A stretch of 64,000 nt of DNA from Streptomyces piniterrae (GCF_005048155.1 NZ_SUMB01000003.1:186001-250000), one strand, 5' to 3'; positions 1-8,622 are shown, counted from the first letter of the stretch. The notes: generated by a model not told the origin, from the letters alone. Translations and numbers: made by a program.

Positions 1-2
1 CC

Positions 3-386
3 ACGACCCGCTCGCCGTCGCCGGGCGCGAGCGGCGCGCGGACCCCCGAGCCCACGGCGAGGCCGTCCCGGTCGGCGGCGCCGCCTCCCGCCCCCACGCA
101 GGCCGTCGGAAGCGTGACGCACACCCCCGGCGGGCCCGGCCCGAGCGCCCCGCCCACCGGGCCGATCGTGCTGCGGGAGGGGGCGAGCGGTCCGGAGGTG
201 GTGGAGTTGCAGGAACGGCTGCGGCAGTTGGCGATCTATCTGGATGCCGCGGACGGCCGGTACGACGCGGGCGTGCGGGACGCGGTGGCGCGATATCAGC
301 AGGCGTACGGGGTGCAGGGCGACCCGGAGGGCGTCTATGGCGCGGCGACACGAGCGTCCCTGGAGGCGCGCACCAGCCAGCCGTGA
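3..386 (+). CDS. Peptidoglycan-binding-domain protein, 3' part only
   Basis: The frame is open to the left edge of the window, so the start is missing. The visible part begins with a Pro/Ala/Thr/Ser-rich linker of about 50 residues and ends with a domain of about 65 residues matching the peptidoglycan_binding_1 pattern (GxxGPEVVELQERLRQL, then DGRYDAGVRDAV and YGAATRASL). Such domains bind the cell wall at the C-terminus of Streptomyces enzymes or membrane-anchored regulators. The N-terminal domain that would reveal the job lies outside the window. A GTG at 114 is in frame but is unlikely to be the start, because the linker reads on upstream without a stop. Confidence 0.7.
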   Translation, partial: TTRSPSPGASGARTPEPTARPSRSAAPPPAPTQAVGSVTHTPGGPGPSAPPTGPIVLREGASGPEVVELQERLRQLAIYLDAADGRYDAGVRDAVARYQQAYGVQGDPEGVYGAATRASLEARTSQP

Positions 387-496
387 AGGGCGTGGGCGGG
401 GCGTGAGCCGCCTCCCGAGAGGGGGACGAGCGGGTCATGAGCCGCGCGCTCGCCGGGGGCGAGCGGGGCGTGGAGCGAGCGGTGACAGGGGGGCGG

Positions 497-526
497 TTGT
501 CGGCACGCCCCATCGTTTTGTATCGT
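497..526 (+). promoter_or_regulatory. Candidate promoter for the HAD phosphatase gene
   Basis: TTGTCG at 497-502 and TATCGT at 521-526 are separated by 18 bp and lie about 120 bp upstream of the ATG at 648. They fit a Streptomyces housekeeping-type promoter loosely. No other signal was found in the 387-647 gap. Confidence 0.3.
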
Positions 527-647
527 GTAGGAACAAAGTGGTTCCGCCCGCACTCCCTGACCGGCGGGCGGGGCCGCTTGTCTTTTTTGCCCCGCTCGCG
601 GCACGCCCGAGGGGCAGCCTCCGCTCGTAGCGCCCAGGAGCCCGCCG

Positions 648-1310
648 ATGACGGCAACCACCACGCTCACCGCCCGCGCCCTGCTGCTCGACATGGACAG
701 CACGATCGTGAACTCCGAGGCCGTCGTCGAGCGCTGCTGGCGCCGCTGGGCGGCCGAGCAGGGGCTGCCGGCGGACGACGTCCTCAAGGTCGTCCACGGC
801 CGTCAGGGCTGGGCCACCATGGCCGCACTGCTCCCGGACCGTCCGACGGAGCTCAACATGGCGGACAACCGCCGGATGCTGGAGCAGGAGACCGCCGACA
901 TGGACGGCGTGGTTCCGGTCCCGGGCGCGCCCGCCTTCATGGACGCCATAGCCGGCCTGCCGCACGCCCTGGTGACCTCCGCCGATGTCGCCCTCTCCGA
1001 TGCCCGGATGGGCGCGGCCGGGCTGGCCATGCCGGCCGTACGGATCACCGCGGAGTCCGTGAGCGCCAGCAAGCCCGACCCTGAGGGCTTCCTCAAGGGC
1101 GCCGCCGAGCTCGGCTTCGCCCCCGGGGACTGCCTCGTCTTCGAGGACTCCGAGGCGGGCATCACGGCGGGCCGGGCCGCGGGGATGCGCGTCGTCGGAG
1201 TCGGCGACCGCGCCGCCGAGTTCGCGCCGGACGCCCACGTACGGGACCTCACCGAGGTGCGCGTGGAGGCGCTGGCGGACGGCGGGATCGCCGTCCACGT
1301 CGCGGGCTGA
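648..1310 (+). CDS. HAD-superfamily phosphatase (subfamily IA)
   Basis: A 220-residue protein of the haloacid dehalogenase fold. Motif I is LLDMDSTIVNS near residues 13-23, with the nucleophile and acid/base aspartates two residues apart. Motif II is the TSA in the middle, motif III the K of SASKPDPEGF, and motif IV the EDSEAG segment. The cap between motifs I and II is helical, as in sugar-phosphate or glycerol-phosphate phosphatases (DOG/GPP type). The substrate cannot be read from sequence. It stands alone, closed by a strong hairpin at 1357-1385, and converges with the exporter gene downstream. Confidence 0.85.
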   Translation: MTATTTLTARALLLDMDSTIVNSEAVVERCWRRWAAEQGLPADDVLKVVHGRQGWATMAALLPDRPTELNMADNRRMLEQETADMDGVVPVPGAPAFMDAIAGLPHALVTSADVALSDARMGAAGLAMPAVRITAESVSASKPDPEGFLKGAAELGFAPGDCLVFEDSEAGITAGRAAGMRVVGVGDRAAEFAPDAHVRDLTEVRVEALADGGIAVHVAG

Positions 1311-1356
1311 GGCGGGGCCGGGCGGCGCGCACAAGCGCACAACCTTCCCACCACAC

Positions 1357-1385
1357 CCGCCCACCCCCCGAAGGGGGGTGGGCGG
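1357..1385 (+). terminator. Hairpin terminator after the HAD gene
   Basis: A perfect 13-bp GC stem (1357-1369 with 1373-1385) and a GAA loop lies 47 bp after the stop codon. There is no long T run, as is usual in Streptomyces. It can act in both directions between the convergent genes. Confidence 0.7.
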
Positions 1386-1540
1386 CGGGGAAAAAATGTC
1401 CGGAGCGTGGGCGGCGGGGGAAAAACCAGAAGGTCTGCAGCGGGGAAAAAACCAGAAGCTGGGCAGCCGGGGGGAAACCAGAAGGTCTGCGGCGAGGGAA
1501 ACCAGAAGCTGGGCAGCGGGGAAACCCAGAAGCCGGCCCG
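1382..1540. repeat. Imperfect 24-29 bp tandem repeat between convergent genes
   Basis: About six units follow the scheme GCGGGG, A-run, CCAGAAG, then GGTCTGC or CTGGGC. The two endings alternate, so the array is really a repeated dimer. The strand asymmetry is marked: purines dominate the plus strand. It lies just after the terminator and before the stop of the exporter gene; no coding frame through it looks real. Confidence 0.6.
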
Positions 1541-1549
1541 CCGGAAACC

Positions 1550-2143
1550 TCACCCCGCGACCGCCTCATACATGCTCAAGCCCCCCAGCAGCAGCATCGC
1601 GCAGGCCGCGACCTTGGTGATGAGCCTGAGCGGTACGTACTTCATGAGCGTGCGGCCGCCCAGGATGCCCAGGCCCGCCACCGTCCACAGGGCCAGCACC
1701 GCGCCCACGCCGACGGAGAGCGGATCCTCGTAGCGGGCCGCGAGGTTGGCGGTCATGATCTGGGTCAGATCGCCGAACTCGGCGACCAGGATCATCATGA
1801 AGCCCGCCCCGGAGACCTTCCAGAAGCTCTGGTCGGCGGGCTTCTTCACCTCTTCCTCGGCGCCGTCCTTCCGGAACAGCAGGACGGCCGCGCCGGCCAG
1901 GAAGAGCGTGCCGACCACCGCCTGCACGAGACGGTGCGGAAGCAGGGTGAGCACGCTGCCCGCGGCGATGGCGAGCGCCACATGGACCAGGAAGGCGGCG
2001 GCGACGCCCGCGAAGACGTACGAGGCGCGGTAGCGGGTACCGAGCATCAGTCCTGCGAGGGCGGTCTTGTCGGGCAGCTCGGCGAGGAACACGACGCCGA
2101 AGACGACGGCTGCGACGGTGAAGCTGAACACGGGGCGGAACAC
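1550..2143 (-). CDS. GDT1/TMEM165 family (UPF0016) cation exporter
   Basis: A 197-residue integral membrane protein with two homologous halves of about three helices each. Each half carries the family signature: AELPDKTALAG near residues 21-31, and AEFGDLTQIM in the second half. In known relatives these acidic motifs carry Mn2+ or Ca2+ out of the cytoplasm. A charged cytoplasmic loop (FRKDGAEEEVKKPAD) separates the halves. The gene lies 181 bp downstream of the permease gene on the same strand; a hairpin lies in that gap. Metal specificity is inferred from the family only. Confidence 0.88.
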   Translation of the reverse strand: MFRPVFSFTVAAVVFGVVFLAELPDKTALAGLMLGTRYRASYVFAGVAAAFLVHVALAIAAGSVLTLLPHRLVQAVVGTLFLAGAAVLLFRKDGAEEEVKKPADQSFWKVSGAGFMMILVAEFGDLTQIMTANLAARYEDPLSVGVGAVLALWTVAGLGILGGRTLMKYVPLRLITKVAACAMLLLGGLSMYEAVAG

Positions 2144-2190
2144 CTCGATCGGTCGGGCCGCCGCACCGAAAAGCCCGGGAAGAGGGGTCG

Positions 2191-2225
2191 CTTCGGCACG
2201 GCAGCGTCAAACACTGCGGCCGAAG
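2191..2225 (-). other. Hairpin in the leader of the exporter gene
   Basis: On the minus strand a 7-bp stem (CTTCGGC/GCCGAAG) encloses a second 6-bp stem with a TTTGA loop. It sits about 48-82 nt before the exporter start and about 100 nt after the permease stop. It could be the permease terminator or a leader element. It does not match the yybP-ykoY manganese riboswitch core well enough to be called one. Confidence 0.4.
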
Positions 2226-2324
2226 GTCTCGCTGGCGCGGTAGGAACACGTAACGGTTCCCTGCCGGCCTCCGGGCGCCGGCGGGCCACGAGGGCCCGCA
2301 GTATGTCGACGGTCCGGCGAAGAG

Positions 2325-3083
2325 CTACTCCCCTTCTGCTGGCGGCAACCCTACGCGGTGGATGCGGCCGCGGGCGACCAGCTCCAGCACCACCGCGCAC
2401 GCCGCCGCCTGGACCGCCAGCAGGGCGATGAGCACGAACAGCTGCACCGCACCGGCCTGTACGGGCGAGGCGCCGCCCAGCAGCATCCCGACGAACGCGC
2501 CCGGCAGTGTGACCAACCCCACCGTCCGGGTCTGGTCGAGCCCCGGCAGCAGCGCGTCCGACGCCGCGGGGCGGGCGATCTCCATCCGCGCGTCGCGATC
2601 CGGCAGCCCGAGCGCGAGGCCGGCCTCCACCTCTCCGCGCCGGATCGCCAACTCGTCCAGCGCGCGCCGCCCGCCGAGGACGGTGGCGGTCAGCGCGCCG
2701 CCGATGAGGATGCCGGCGACGGGGATGAGGGTGAGGCCGCGCGGCGGAAGCAGGCCGGTCAGCAGCAGAAGGCCGACGACCGGGACGACGCCGGCGGCGA
2801 TCGGCAGGGCGGCCCACCACCAGGTGTGGTTGCGGGTGATCCGGCGGCCGGCGGTGCGTACCGCCACCGCGTACATCAGGGCGAGGAAGCACAGCAGCCA
2901 GGGCAGCGCGCCGACGACCCAGCCGATGAGGTAGGAGACGGCGGCGAGTTGGGCGGCGGCGCGCAGACCGGCGACGGCGATGGCCCGTGCGTGGCCGAGG
3001 TGCGCCAGCGCGGCGAGGGCCACGGCGGCGACCAGCAGGACGGCGAGGACGACCGCGAGGGTGGCGTTGACCGGCAGCAGCAC
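2325..3083 (-). CDS. ABC transporter permease, UPF0014 family (FetB-like)
   Basis: A 252-residue polytopic membrane protein with about seven hydrophobic segments. The family features are visible: an N-terminal RAAAQLAAVSYLIGW segment, the GRRALDEL loop, and the conserved PDRDARMEIARPAASDALLPGLDQTRTVGLVTLPGAF region (read in two parts), which is the coupling region of FetB/YbbM proteins. E. coli FetAB exports iron. The ATPase partner FetA normally lies next to it, but none is seen here. The upstream neighbour is a divergent nuclease gene. Confidence 0.82.
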   Translation of the reverse strand: MLLPVNATLAVVLAVLLVAAVALAALAHLGHARAIAVAGLRAAAQLAAVSYLIGWVVGALPWLLCFLALMYAVAVRTAGRRITRNHTWWWAALPIAAGVVPVVGLLLLTGLLPPRGLTLIPVAGILIGGALTATVLGGRRALDELAIRRGEVEAGLALGLPDRDARMEIARPAASDALLPGLDQTRTVGLVTLPGAFVGMLLGGASPVQAGAVQLFVLIALLAVQAAACAVVLELVARGRIHRVGLPPAEGE

Positions 3084-3290
3084 GCGAACACCTTAGGGCG
3101 CGGGACGGCGGCAGACCGGCCCTTCGAGGGCCAACCGGCGTACGCCACCACAGTTATGGCGACCCGTCAACCCTTGAACTGACGTGCGCATGTCGTCACC
3201 CTGTTACCTGGCGCCCATATGGCGGAAACCCCACGTAGCCACCATGGGCCCGACCGCACGTCAACTTCCCCCCACATCATGGGAGTTTCG

Positions 3291-3935
3291 ATGCCCAAGA
3301 TCTACGCGCGTCGCGTATCCCTCGCAGCGGGTTCGGCAGCGGCCCTGGTCTGCACGCTGACGCTCAGCGGACAGACCGCCCAGGCGGCGCCGCCCAGCCC
3401 GCCCGACGCGGCCACCGCCCGTACCTATCTCGCCGAGATCAAGGAGCAGGCCGAGGGCCCGCAGGACGGCTACAGCCGCGACAAGTTCCCCCACTGGATC
3501 GACCAGGGCGACAACTGCAACACCCGCGAGGTGGTGCTCAAGCGCGACGGCAAGGACGTCCAGCAGGACGGCAGCTGTGCGGCGACCAGCGGCACCTGGG
3601 TGTCGGCGTACGACGACGCGACCTGGACCCAGGCCGCCGACCTGGACATCGACCATGTCATCCCGCTGTCGGAAGCCTGGAAGTCGGGTGCCGCGCAGTG
3701 GACCACCGAGCGCCGCCAGGAGCTGGCCAACGACCTGACCCACTCCCAGCTGATCGCCGTCACCGACAACCTCAACCAGGAGAAGGGCGACAAGGACCCG
3801 GCGAAGTGGCTGCCGCCGAAGGAGTCGTACCACTGCGAGTACGCCCGGATGTGGGTGTGGGTGAAGCACGAGTACGACATGACCGCGGACTCCGCGGAGA
3901 AGGCCGCGCTGAAGAAGATCCTGGACGGGTGCTGA
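3291..3935 (+). CDS. Secreted HNH-type nuclease (DUF1524-like)
   Basis: A 214-residue protein. Residues 1-32 form a signal peptide (basic start, hydrophobic core, AQAA cut region). The mature part has the GmrSD/DUF1524 HNH core: DLDIDHVIPLSEAW, then ELANDLTHSQLIAVTDNLNQEKGDKDPAKW, with the catalytic D-H pair in the first motif and Asn/Lys in the second. Cysteines in CNTREV, GSCA, YHCEY and DGC suggest disulfides in the exported protein. Streptomyces secrete such enzymes as extracellular DNases. The start follows a GGAG at 3281. A strong hairpin follows the stop. Confidence 0.87.
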   Translation: MPKIYARRVSLAAGSAAALVCTLTLSGQTAQAAPPSPPDAATARTYLAEIKEQAEGPQDGYSRDKFPHWIDQGDNCNTREVVLKRDGKDVQQDGSCAATSGTWVSAYDDATWTQAADLDIDHVIPLSEAWKSGAAQWTTERRQELANDLTHSQLIAVTDNLNQEKGDKDPAKWLPPKESYHCEYARMWVWVKHEYDMTADSAEKAALKKILDGC

Positions 3936-3960
3936 CCCGGCCACCTGGTGAATCGATACT

Positions 3961-3999
3961 GCGCGCCCGTCGGCCGGCACCACCGGCCGGCGGGCGCGC
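3961..3999 (+). terminator. Hairpin terminator after the nuclease gene
   Basis: A 17-bp stem with one G-T pair (3961-3977 with 3983-3999) and a 5-nt loop, 25 bp after the nuclease stop codon. Confidence 0.75.
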
Positions 4000-4065
4000 C
4001 GCCGTCCCGGCCGCCCGCCGCGCACCCGGTGCTCCTATCCTCTGACCACGACTAGGGAGGCACCG

Positions 4066-5823
4066 ATGCCCGGACTGCGCTTGGGGCCGCTGCTGCGGTA
4101 CGTCGACGCGGACAGCGCGACCGTGTGGGTGGAGACCGACCGGCCGTGCGAGGTACGGATCCGCTGCGACGACGGCGCGGGCGGGACGGAGCGCACCTGG
4201 CAGGTGGGCGGGCACCACTACGCCCTGGTGCCGGTGACCGGTCTGGCGCCGGGCGGTGAGACGCCGTACCGGGTGCTGCTGGACGGCCGGCAGGTCTGGC
4301 CGCTGCCCGACGGCCGCTTCCCGGCGAGCACCATCCGTACCCTCCCGGCCACCGCGGAGGACCCGCTGAGCATCGCCTTCGGGTCCTGCCGCTGGTCGGC
4401 GACGCCCTCGAAGGCCGCGCACGACCGCGTGGGCCCGGATGCGCTGGACACCCTCGCCGCCGCCCTGGGCGCCGGCCACGGCCCCGAACGCCCGGACCTC
4501 CTGCTGCTGTTGGGCGATCAGGTCTACGCCGACCAGACCTCGGAGGCGACCGCCCGGCTGCTGGCCGGCCGCCGCGACATCACCGAGCCGCCGTGGAAGC
4601 AGGTCGCCGACTACGAGGAATACACCCACCTCTACTACGAGTCCTGGCTCGATCCGGAGGTCCGCTGGCTGCTGTCCACGGTCCCCAGCTGCATGATCTT
4701 CGACGACCACGATGTGATCGACGACTGGAACACCTCCGCTGCCTGGCTCACCCGGATGCGCGCGACCTCCTGGTGGCACGAGCGCATCCTGGGCGGTCTG
4801 ATGTCGTACTGGGTGTACCAGCACCTGGGGAATCTCTCGCCCGCCGAGCTGGCCGCCGACGAGCTCTACAACCGGGTGCGGGCGGCGGACGACGGCACGG
4901 AGCCGGTGCGGGAGTTCGCGGCGCGCGCGGACGCGGATCAGGCGAGCGCCCGCTGGAGCTACCGGCGCGACCTGGGCCGGACCCGGCTCGTCATGGTCGA
5001 CACCCGGGCCGGCCGTGTCCTGGACGAGGGCAGCCGGGCGATGCTCGGCAAGGACGACGCCGAATGGCTGCGCGATGCGGTGCTGGACGGGCGCGGCTCC
5101 TACGACCACCTGCTCATCGGCAGTTCGCTGCCCTGGCTGCTGCCGCATCTCGTCCATGCGGCGGAGGGCTGGAACGCCGCGCTGTGCGCCGGGGAGCGCG
5201 GCGCCCGCTGGGCCCGTAGCAGCGAGTTCCTGCGGCAGCGGGCCGACTTGGAGCACTGGGCGGCCTTCCCCGAGTCGTTCGCCGCGCTCACCGATCTGAT
5301 CGCGGAGGCCGGGTCGGGGGAGGGCGCGCCGGCCACCGTGTGCGTGCTGTCCGGGGATGTGCACCATGCGTATGTGGCGGAGCCGCACTGGCGGGGCGTG
5401 GGCCACCGGCCGCACGCCACGGCGGTGCGTACGCCCGACGGCACCCGCCCCGTGAGCCGGGTGCTCCAGCTGACCTGCTCCCCCGTCCACAACAGCATCC
5501 ACGCCTCGATACGGGCCGGGTTCCGCTTCGGCTGGAGCCGGTCCGGCCGGTGGCTGGGCAAGGTGCTGACCCGGCACGGGCGGCTGCGGCGGCCGCCCCT
5601 GAAGTGGCGGCGTACGGGCGGCCCGTGGTTCGGCAATCAGCTGATGACGCTGACGCTGCGCGGCCGTACGGCGCGACTGCGGCTGGATCAGGCCCGCAAA
5701 GGGAGGCGGGGCGACGTGGAGCTTGTGCCGGTTTGGGAGGATTCACTGGCCGGTGCTCGGTTTTCCGGTGAAAGCGATGATGCGGGAGGTTCGGCGGCTT
5801 CTCACGGGGCGACCACGGTGTGA
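4066..5823 (+). CDS. PhoD-like alkaline phosphatase/metallophosphatase
   Basis: A 585-residue protein. Residues 1-95 form the Ig/fibronectin-like N-terminal domain typical of PhoD proteins (SATVWVETDRP, GLAPGGETPYRV). The catalytic domain starts at IAFGSCRWS and holds metal-binding motifs LLLGDQVYAD, IFDDHDVIDDWN and, late, VLSGDVHHAYVAE. There is no Tat or Sec signal, unlike classical secreted PhoD, so the enzyme is probably cytoplasmic and its substrate unknown. A GGGAGG ribosome site precedes the ATG. The last 40 residues are Ser/Gly-rich and look disordered. Confidence 0.88.
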   Translation: MPGLRLGPLLRYVDADSATVWVETDRPCEVRIRCDDGAGGTERTWQVGGHHYALVPVTGLAPGGETPYRVLLDGRQVWPLPDGRFPASTIRTLPATAEDPLSIAFGSCRWSATPSKAAHDRVGPDALDTLAAALGAGHGPERPDLLLLLGDQVYADQTSEATARLLAGRRDITEPPWKQVADYEEYTHLYYESWLDPEVRWLLSTVPSCMIFDDHDVIDDWNTSAAWLTRMRATSWWHERILGGLMSYWVYQHLGNLSPAELAADELYNRVRAADDGTEPVREFAARADADQASARWSYRRDLGRTRLVMVDTRAGRVLDEGSRAMLGKDDAEWLRDAVLDGRGSYDHLLIGSSLPWLLPHLVHAAEGWNAALCAGERGARWARSSEFLRQRADLEHWAAFPESFAALTDLIAEAGSGEGAPATVCVLSGDVHHAYVAEPHWRGVGHRPHATAVRTPDGTRPVSRVLQLTCSPVHNSIHASIRAGFRFGWSRSGRWLGKVLTRHGRLRRPPLKWRRTGGPWFGNQLMTLTLRGRTARLRLDQARKGRRGDVELVPVWEDSLAGARFSGESDDAGGSAASHGATTV

Positions 5824-5907
5824 ATCACCTGTGGATGTGGCCGATTTCCTAGTCTTCCCGGGTGCTGTTCTGCAGGGTCGGGCGGTGATGATGGGGCGGA
5901 CGTTCCC

Positions 5908-8073
5908 TTGTCGACCGACCTTTCCGATGGCCGCGCCCCGCTCGCCGGCCATCTGCCGCCCCAGGGAGAGCCCCTCTTGGCCGCCGACCACACCGCCGAC
6001 CGCCGCCACGCCCAGCCCGCCATCGCCATCGTCGGCGCCGGGCCGCGCGGGACGAGCGTTCTGGAGCGGATCTGCGCCTCGGCCGCCGAACTGGCCCCCG
6101 GCGCCCGCCTGACGGTGCATGTGATCGACCCGGCCCCGCCCGGCGCGGGCCAGGTGTGGCGCACCGACCAGTCGCCCGAGCTGCTGATGAACACCGTGGC
6201 GTCGCAGGTCACGCTGTTCACCGACGCGAGCGTGGAGTGCGCGGGCCCGATACGCACCGGGCCCAGCCTGTACGACTGGGAGGGCTGCGACGTCGGCCCG
6301 GACGACTACCCGGGGCGGGCGCTGTACGGCCGCTATCTGGAGTGGGTCTTCCGTCACACGGTGCGCACCGCCCCGGAGAACGTGACGGTCGTCCCGCACG
6401 CCGCCCGCGCGGTGCGGCTGCACGAGGCCCCCGGCGGCACCCAGTCGCTCACCCTGGACGACGGCCGTACGCTGCGCGGCCTGGGGGCGGTGATCCTCGC
6501 ACAGGGCCATCTGCCGACCCTTCCGGATCCGGAACAGCGGCGCCTGGCCGAGTACGCCGCCGGGCACGGCCTGCGCTATCTGCCGCCGGCCAACCCCGCC
6601 GACCTCGCTGCCGCGCTCTCGACGCTGCCCCCGGGCCGCCCGGTGGTGCTGCGCGGCCTGGGGCTGAACTTCTTCGATCACATGGCGCTGCTGACGACGG
6701 GCCGCGGCGGCCGGTTCGTCCGCGGCGAGGACGGCACCCTGGCCTATCTGCCGTCCGGGCGCGAGCCGCGGCTGTGCGCGGGCTCCCGGCGCGGCATCCC
6801 GTACCAGGCGCGCGGCGACAACGCGAAGGGCCCGCACGGGCGGCATCTGCCGCTGCTGCTCACACCGGATGTGATCGCCGCCTTCCGTAAGCGCGCCGAT
6901 TCCGGTGATCTTCCCGACTTCCTGACGGAGGTCTGGCCTCTGGTGGCCAAGGAAGTGGAGACCGTCTACTACGAGGCGCTGCTGGCGCGGCGCGGGGCGG
7001 GTGGCCCCGTGGACGGCGCGGAAGGAGCTGGAGGAACGGGAGGAACGGGAGGTGCCGCGCTCCGGGAGCGGTTCCGGGACCGATTCCTCGGCGGTGCGCA
7101 GGGCGGGCCCGAAAAGACCGCCGTGCTCGACGCTTTCGGCATCGCGGCGGCCGAACGCTGGGACTGGGAGCGGGTCACCCGGCCGCACACCGGCCGGCGG
7201 TTCGCCGGCCCGGCCGCCTTCCGGGACTGGCTGCTGGCCTACCTGCGGGAGGACGTCGCACACGCCCGGCAGGACAACGTCGCGGGCCCGGTGAAGGCGG
7301 CGCTGGACGTGCTGCGGGACCTGCGCAACGAACTGCGCCAGATCGTCGACCACGGCGGGCTGGCCGGCACGTCCCGCCGCGACCACCTGGACCGCTGGTA
7401 CACGCCGCTCAACGCGTTTTTGTCCATCGGGCCGCCGCGGCGTCGCATAGAGGAGATGGCGGCACTGATCGAGGCGGGGGTGCTGGAGGTGCTCGGCCCC
7501 CGGATGGAGATATGTACCGGCGCCCCCGAGGGCGGCGAGCCCGGTTTCACGGCGCACTCGCCGGACGTTCCGGGGGCGCGGGTGACGGCGGAGGCGCTGA
7601 TCGAGGCGCGGCTGCCGGAGCCGGATCTGCGGCGCACCGGGGACCGGCTGCTGTCCCGGTTGCTGGCCGACGGCGGCTGCCGGCCGCACACCGTGGACGG
7701 TTACGAGACCGGCGGGCTGGATGTGTCGGCGAGCCCGTACCACCTGGTCGACGCCGACGGCAGGCACCATCCGCGGCGCTTCGCGGTGGGCGTGCCCACG
7801 GAGGGCGTGCACTGGGTGACGGCGGCGGGGGCGCGGCCCGGCGTGGGGTCGGTGACGCTGTCCGACACGGACGCGGTGGCGCGGGCGGCGCTGCGGGTGG
7901 CGGTGGGTGCCACCGGCTCCGGGCTGTCCGAATCCGGGCTGTCCGACTCGGGCCTGTCCGGCTCCGGCTTGGCGGATTCCGGCCTGTCCGATTCCGGACG
8001 GATTGATTCCGCTCGGCGGCCCGAACAAAAAGCTGCACATTGGCCAGAGGTTGAACTTGCAAGTAAAGCTTAG
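5908..8073 (+). CDS. Large FAD/NAD(P)-binding oxidoreductase-like protein
   Basis: About 721 residues with the FAD-NAD_binding_9 architecture. The dinucleotide motif AIAIVGAGPRGTSVLER lies near residues 39-55, followed by the conserved DPAPPGAGQVWRTDQSPELLMNT segment. Family members resemble lysine/ornithine N-monooxygenases but many have no known reaction. No good ATG exists at the N-terminus; a TTG at 5908 is used and a start nearer the dinucleotide motif (TTG near 5976) is possible. The C-terminus ends in a Ser-Gly-Leu-Ser-Asp repeat encoded by 15-bp DNA repeats, probably a disordered tail. The promoter of the next gene overlaps its stop. Confidence 0.78.
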   Translation: MSTDLSDGRAPLAGHLPPQGEPLLAADHTADRRHAQPAIAIVGAGPRGTSVLERICASAAELAPGARLTVHVIDPAPPGAGQVWRTDQSPELLMNTVASQVTLFTDASVECAGPIRTGPSLYDWEGCDVGPDDYPGRALYGRYLEWVFRHTVRTAPENVTVVPHAARAVRLHEAPGGTQSLTLDDGRTLRGLGAVILAQGHLPTLPDPEQRRLAEYAAGHGLRYLPPANPADLAAALSTLPPGRPVVLRGLGLNFFDHMALLTTGRGGRFVRGEDGTLAYLPSGREPRLCAGSRRGIPYQARGDNAKGPHGRHLPLLLTPDVIAAFRKRADSGDLPDFLTEVWPLVAKEVETVYYEALLARRGAGGPVDGAEGAGGTGGTGGAALRERFRDRFLGGAQGGPEKTAVLDAFGIAAAERWDWERVTRPHTGRRFAGPAAFRDWLLAYLREDVAHARQDNVAGPVKAALDVLRDLRNELRQIVDHGGLAGTSRRDHLDRWYTPLNAFLSIGPPRRRIEEMAALIEAGVLEVLGPRMEICTGAPEGGEPGFTAHSPDVPGARVTAEALIEARLPEPDLRRTGDRLLSRLLADGGCRPHTVDGYETGGLDVSASPYHLVDADGRHHPRRFAVGVPTEGVHWVTAAGARPGVGSVTLSDTDAVARAALRVAVGATGSGLSESGLSDSGLSGSGLADSGLSDSGRIDSARRPEQKAAHWPEVELASKA
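7918..8007 (+). repeat. 15-bp tandem repeat in the 3' end of the FAD protein gene
   Basis: Six in-frame units of 15 bp (TCCGGGCTGTCCGAA and variants) encode SGLSE/D-type pentapeptides. The first two are nearly identical and later ones have diverged, as expected from slippage-driven growth. Confidence 0.8.
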
Positions 8074-8086
8074 GTGTCCCTAATCT
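8057..8086 (+). promoter_or_regulatory. Candidate promoter of the DoxX gene with an inverted repeat in the spacer
   Basis: TTGCAA (8057-8062) and TAATCT (8081-8086) are 18 bp apart. TTAGG-TGTC-CCTAA (8070-8083) overlaps the spacer and -10, a place where a repressor would block transcription. It recalls half of an iron-regulator (DmdR/IdeR) box but its arms are too close together for one. Confidence 0.45.
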
Positions 8087-8145
8087 AGGGTTTCATCGGT
8101 TCACCATGTCCCCGGAAACCGACCAGAAACCGAGGAGTCCCACGC

Positions 8146-8622
8146 ATGTCCGCTCCTGAGACATCTCCGCTGAACGCGCTCACCCAGCGATCCGCACCGC
8201 ATGCCCTCGCGCTCTTCCGCGTCGTCGTCGGGCTGCTCTTCGCCTGCCACGGTGCGGCCTCGCTCTTCGGCGTCCTCGGCGGCGCGATGGGCACCGGCGC
8301 CACCGTCCCGGCGGGCAGCTGGCCCGGCTGGTACGCGGCCGTCATCCAGCTGGCCGGCGGCGTCCTCGTCCTGCTGGGCCTCGGCACCCGCTCGGCGGCG
8401 TTCATCAGCTCCGGCTCGATGGCCTACGCGTACTTCTCCGCCCACCAGGGCACCGCGCTGTGGCCGATACAGAACGGCGGCGAGCCGTCCGTGATGTTCT
8501 GCTGGGCCTTCCTGCTGATCGTCTTCATCGGCCCCGGCGCCTGGTCCCTGGACGGTCTCTTCTTCGGGGCGCGGCAGAAGGCCCGGGTCGCCTCGGCAGA
8601 GCGCGAGCCGAGCGTCGCCTGA
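8146..8622 (+). CDS. DoxX-family membrane protein
   Basis: A 158-residue protein with four predicted membrane helices. DoxX traits are visible: RVVVGLLFACHGAASLFG near residues 24-41, the GGVLVLLGLGTRSAAF segment, and a final GPGAWSLDGLFFG. Relatives act with thiol or quinone stress systems (for example with SodA and SseA in mycobacteria) or as a thiosulfate:quinone oxidoreductase subunit. The operator-like repeat in its promoter suggests stress or metal control. It is a single-gene unit closed by two terminators. Confidence 0.85.
   Translation: MSAPETSPLNALTQRSAPHALALFRVVVGLLFACHGAASLFGVLGGAMGTGATVPAGSWPGWYAAVIQLAGGVLVLLGLGTRSAAFISSGSMAYAYFSAHQGTALWPIQNGGEPSVMFCWAFLLIVFIGPGAWSLDGLFFGARQKARVASAEREPSVA

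Noticed and set aside
435..1553. 372-residue minus-strand frame covering the repeat
   Set aside because: Runs antisense through the HAD gene; its Phe/Pro-rich start is only the translation of the purine-rich repeat.
2144..2324. Manganese (yybP-ykoY) riboswitch before the cation exporter
   Set aside because: The conserved core bases of that riboswitch are not found; only a simple nested hairpin is seen.
3772..5577. 601-residue minus-strand frame
   Set aside because: Antisense shadow of the PhoD-like gene, which has clear metal motifs.
5743..8040. 765-residue open frame on the minus strand
   Set aside because: It is the mirror of the FAD protein gene; composition is Arg/Pro/Gly-rich with no motif, as expected from antisense of GC-rich DNA.
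8070..8083. Iron-regulator (DmdR/IdeR) box
   Set aside because: TTAGG and CCTAA half-sites are present but 4 bp apart instead of about 9, so only a generic operator is proposed.
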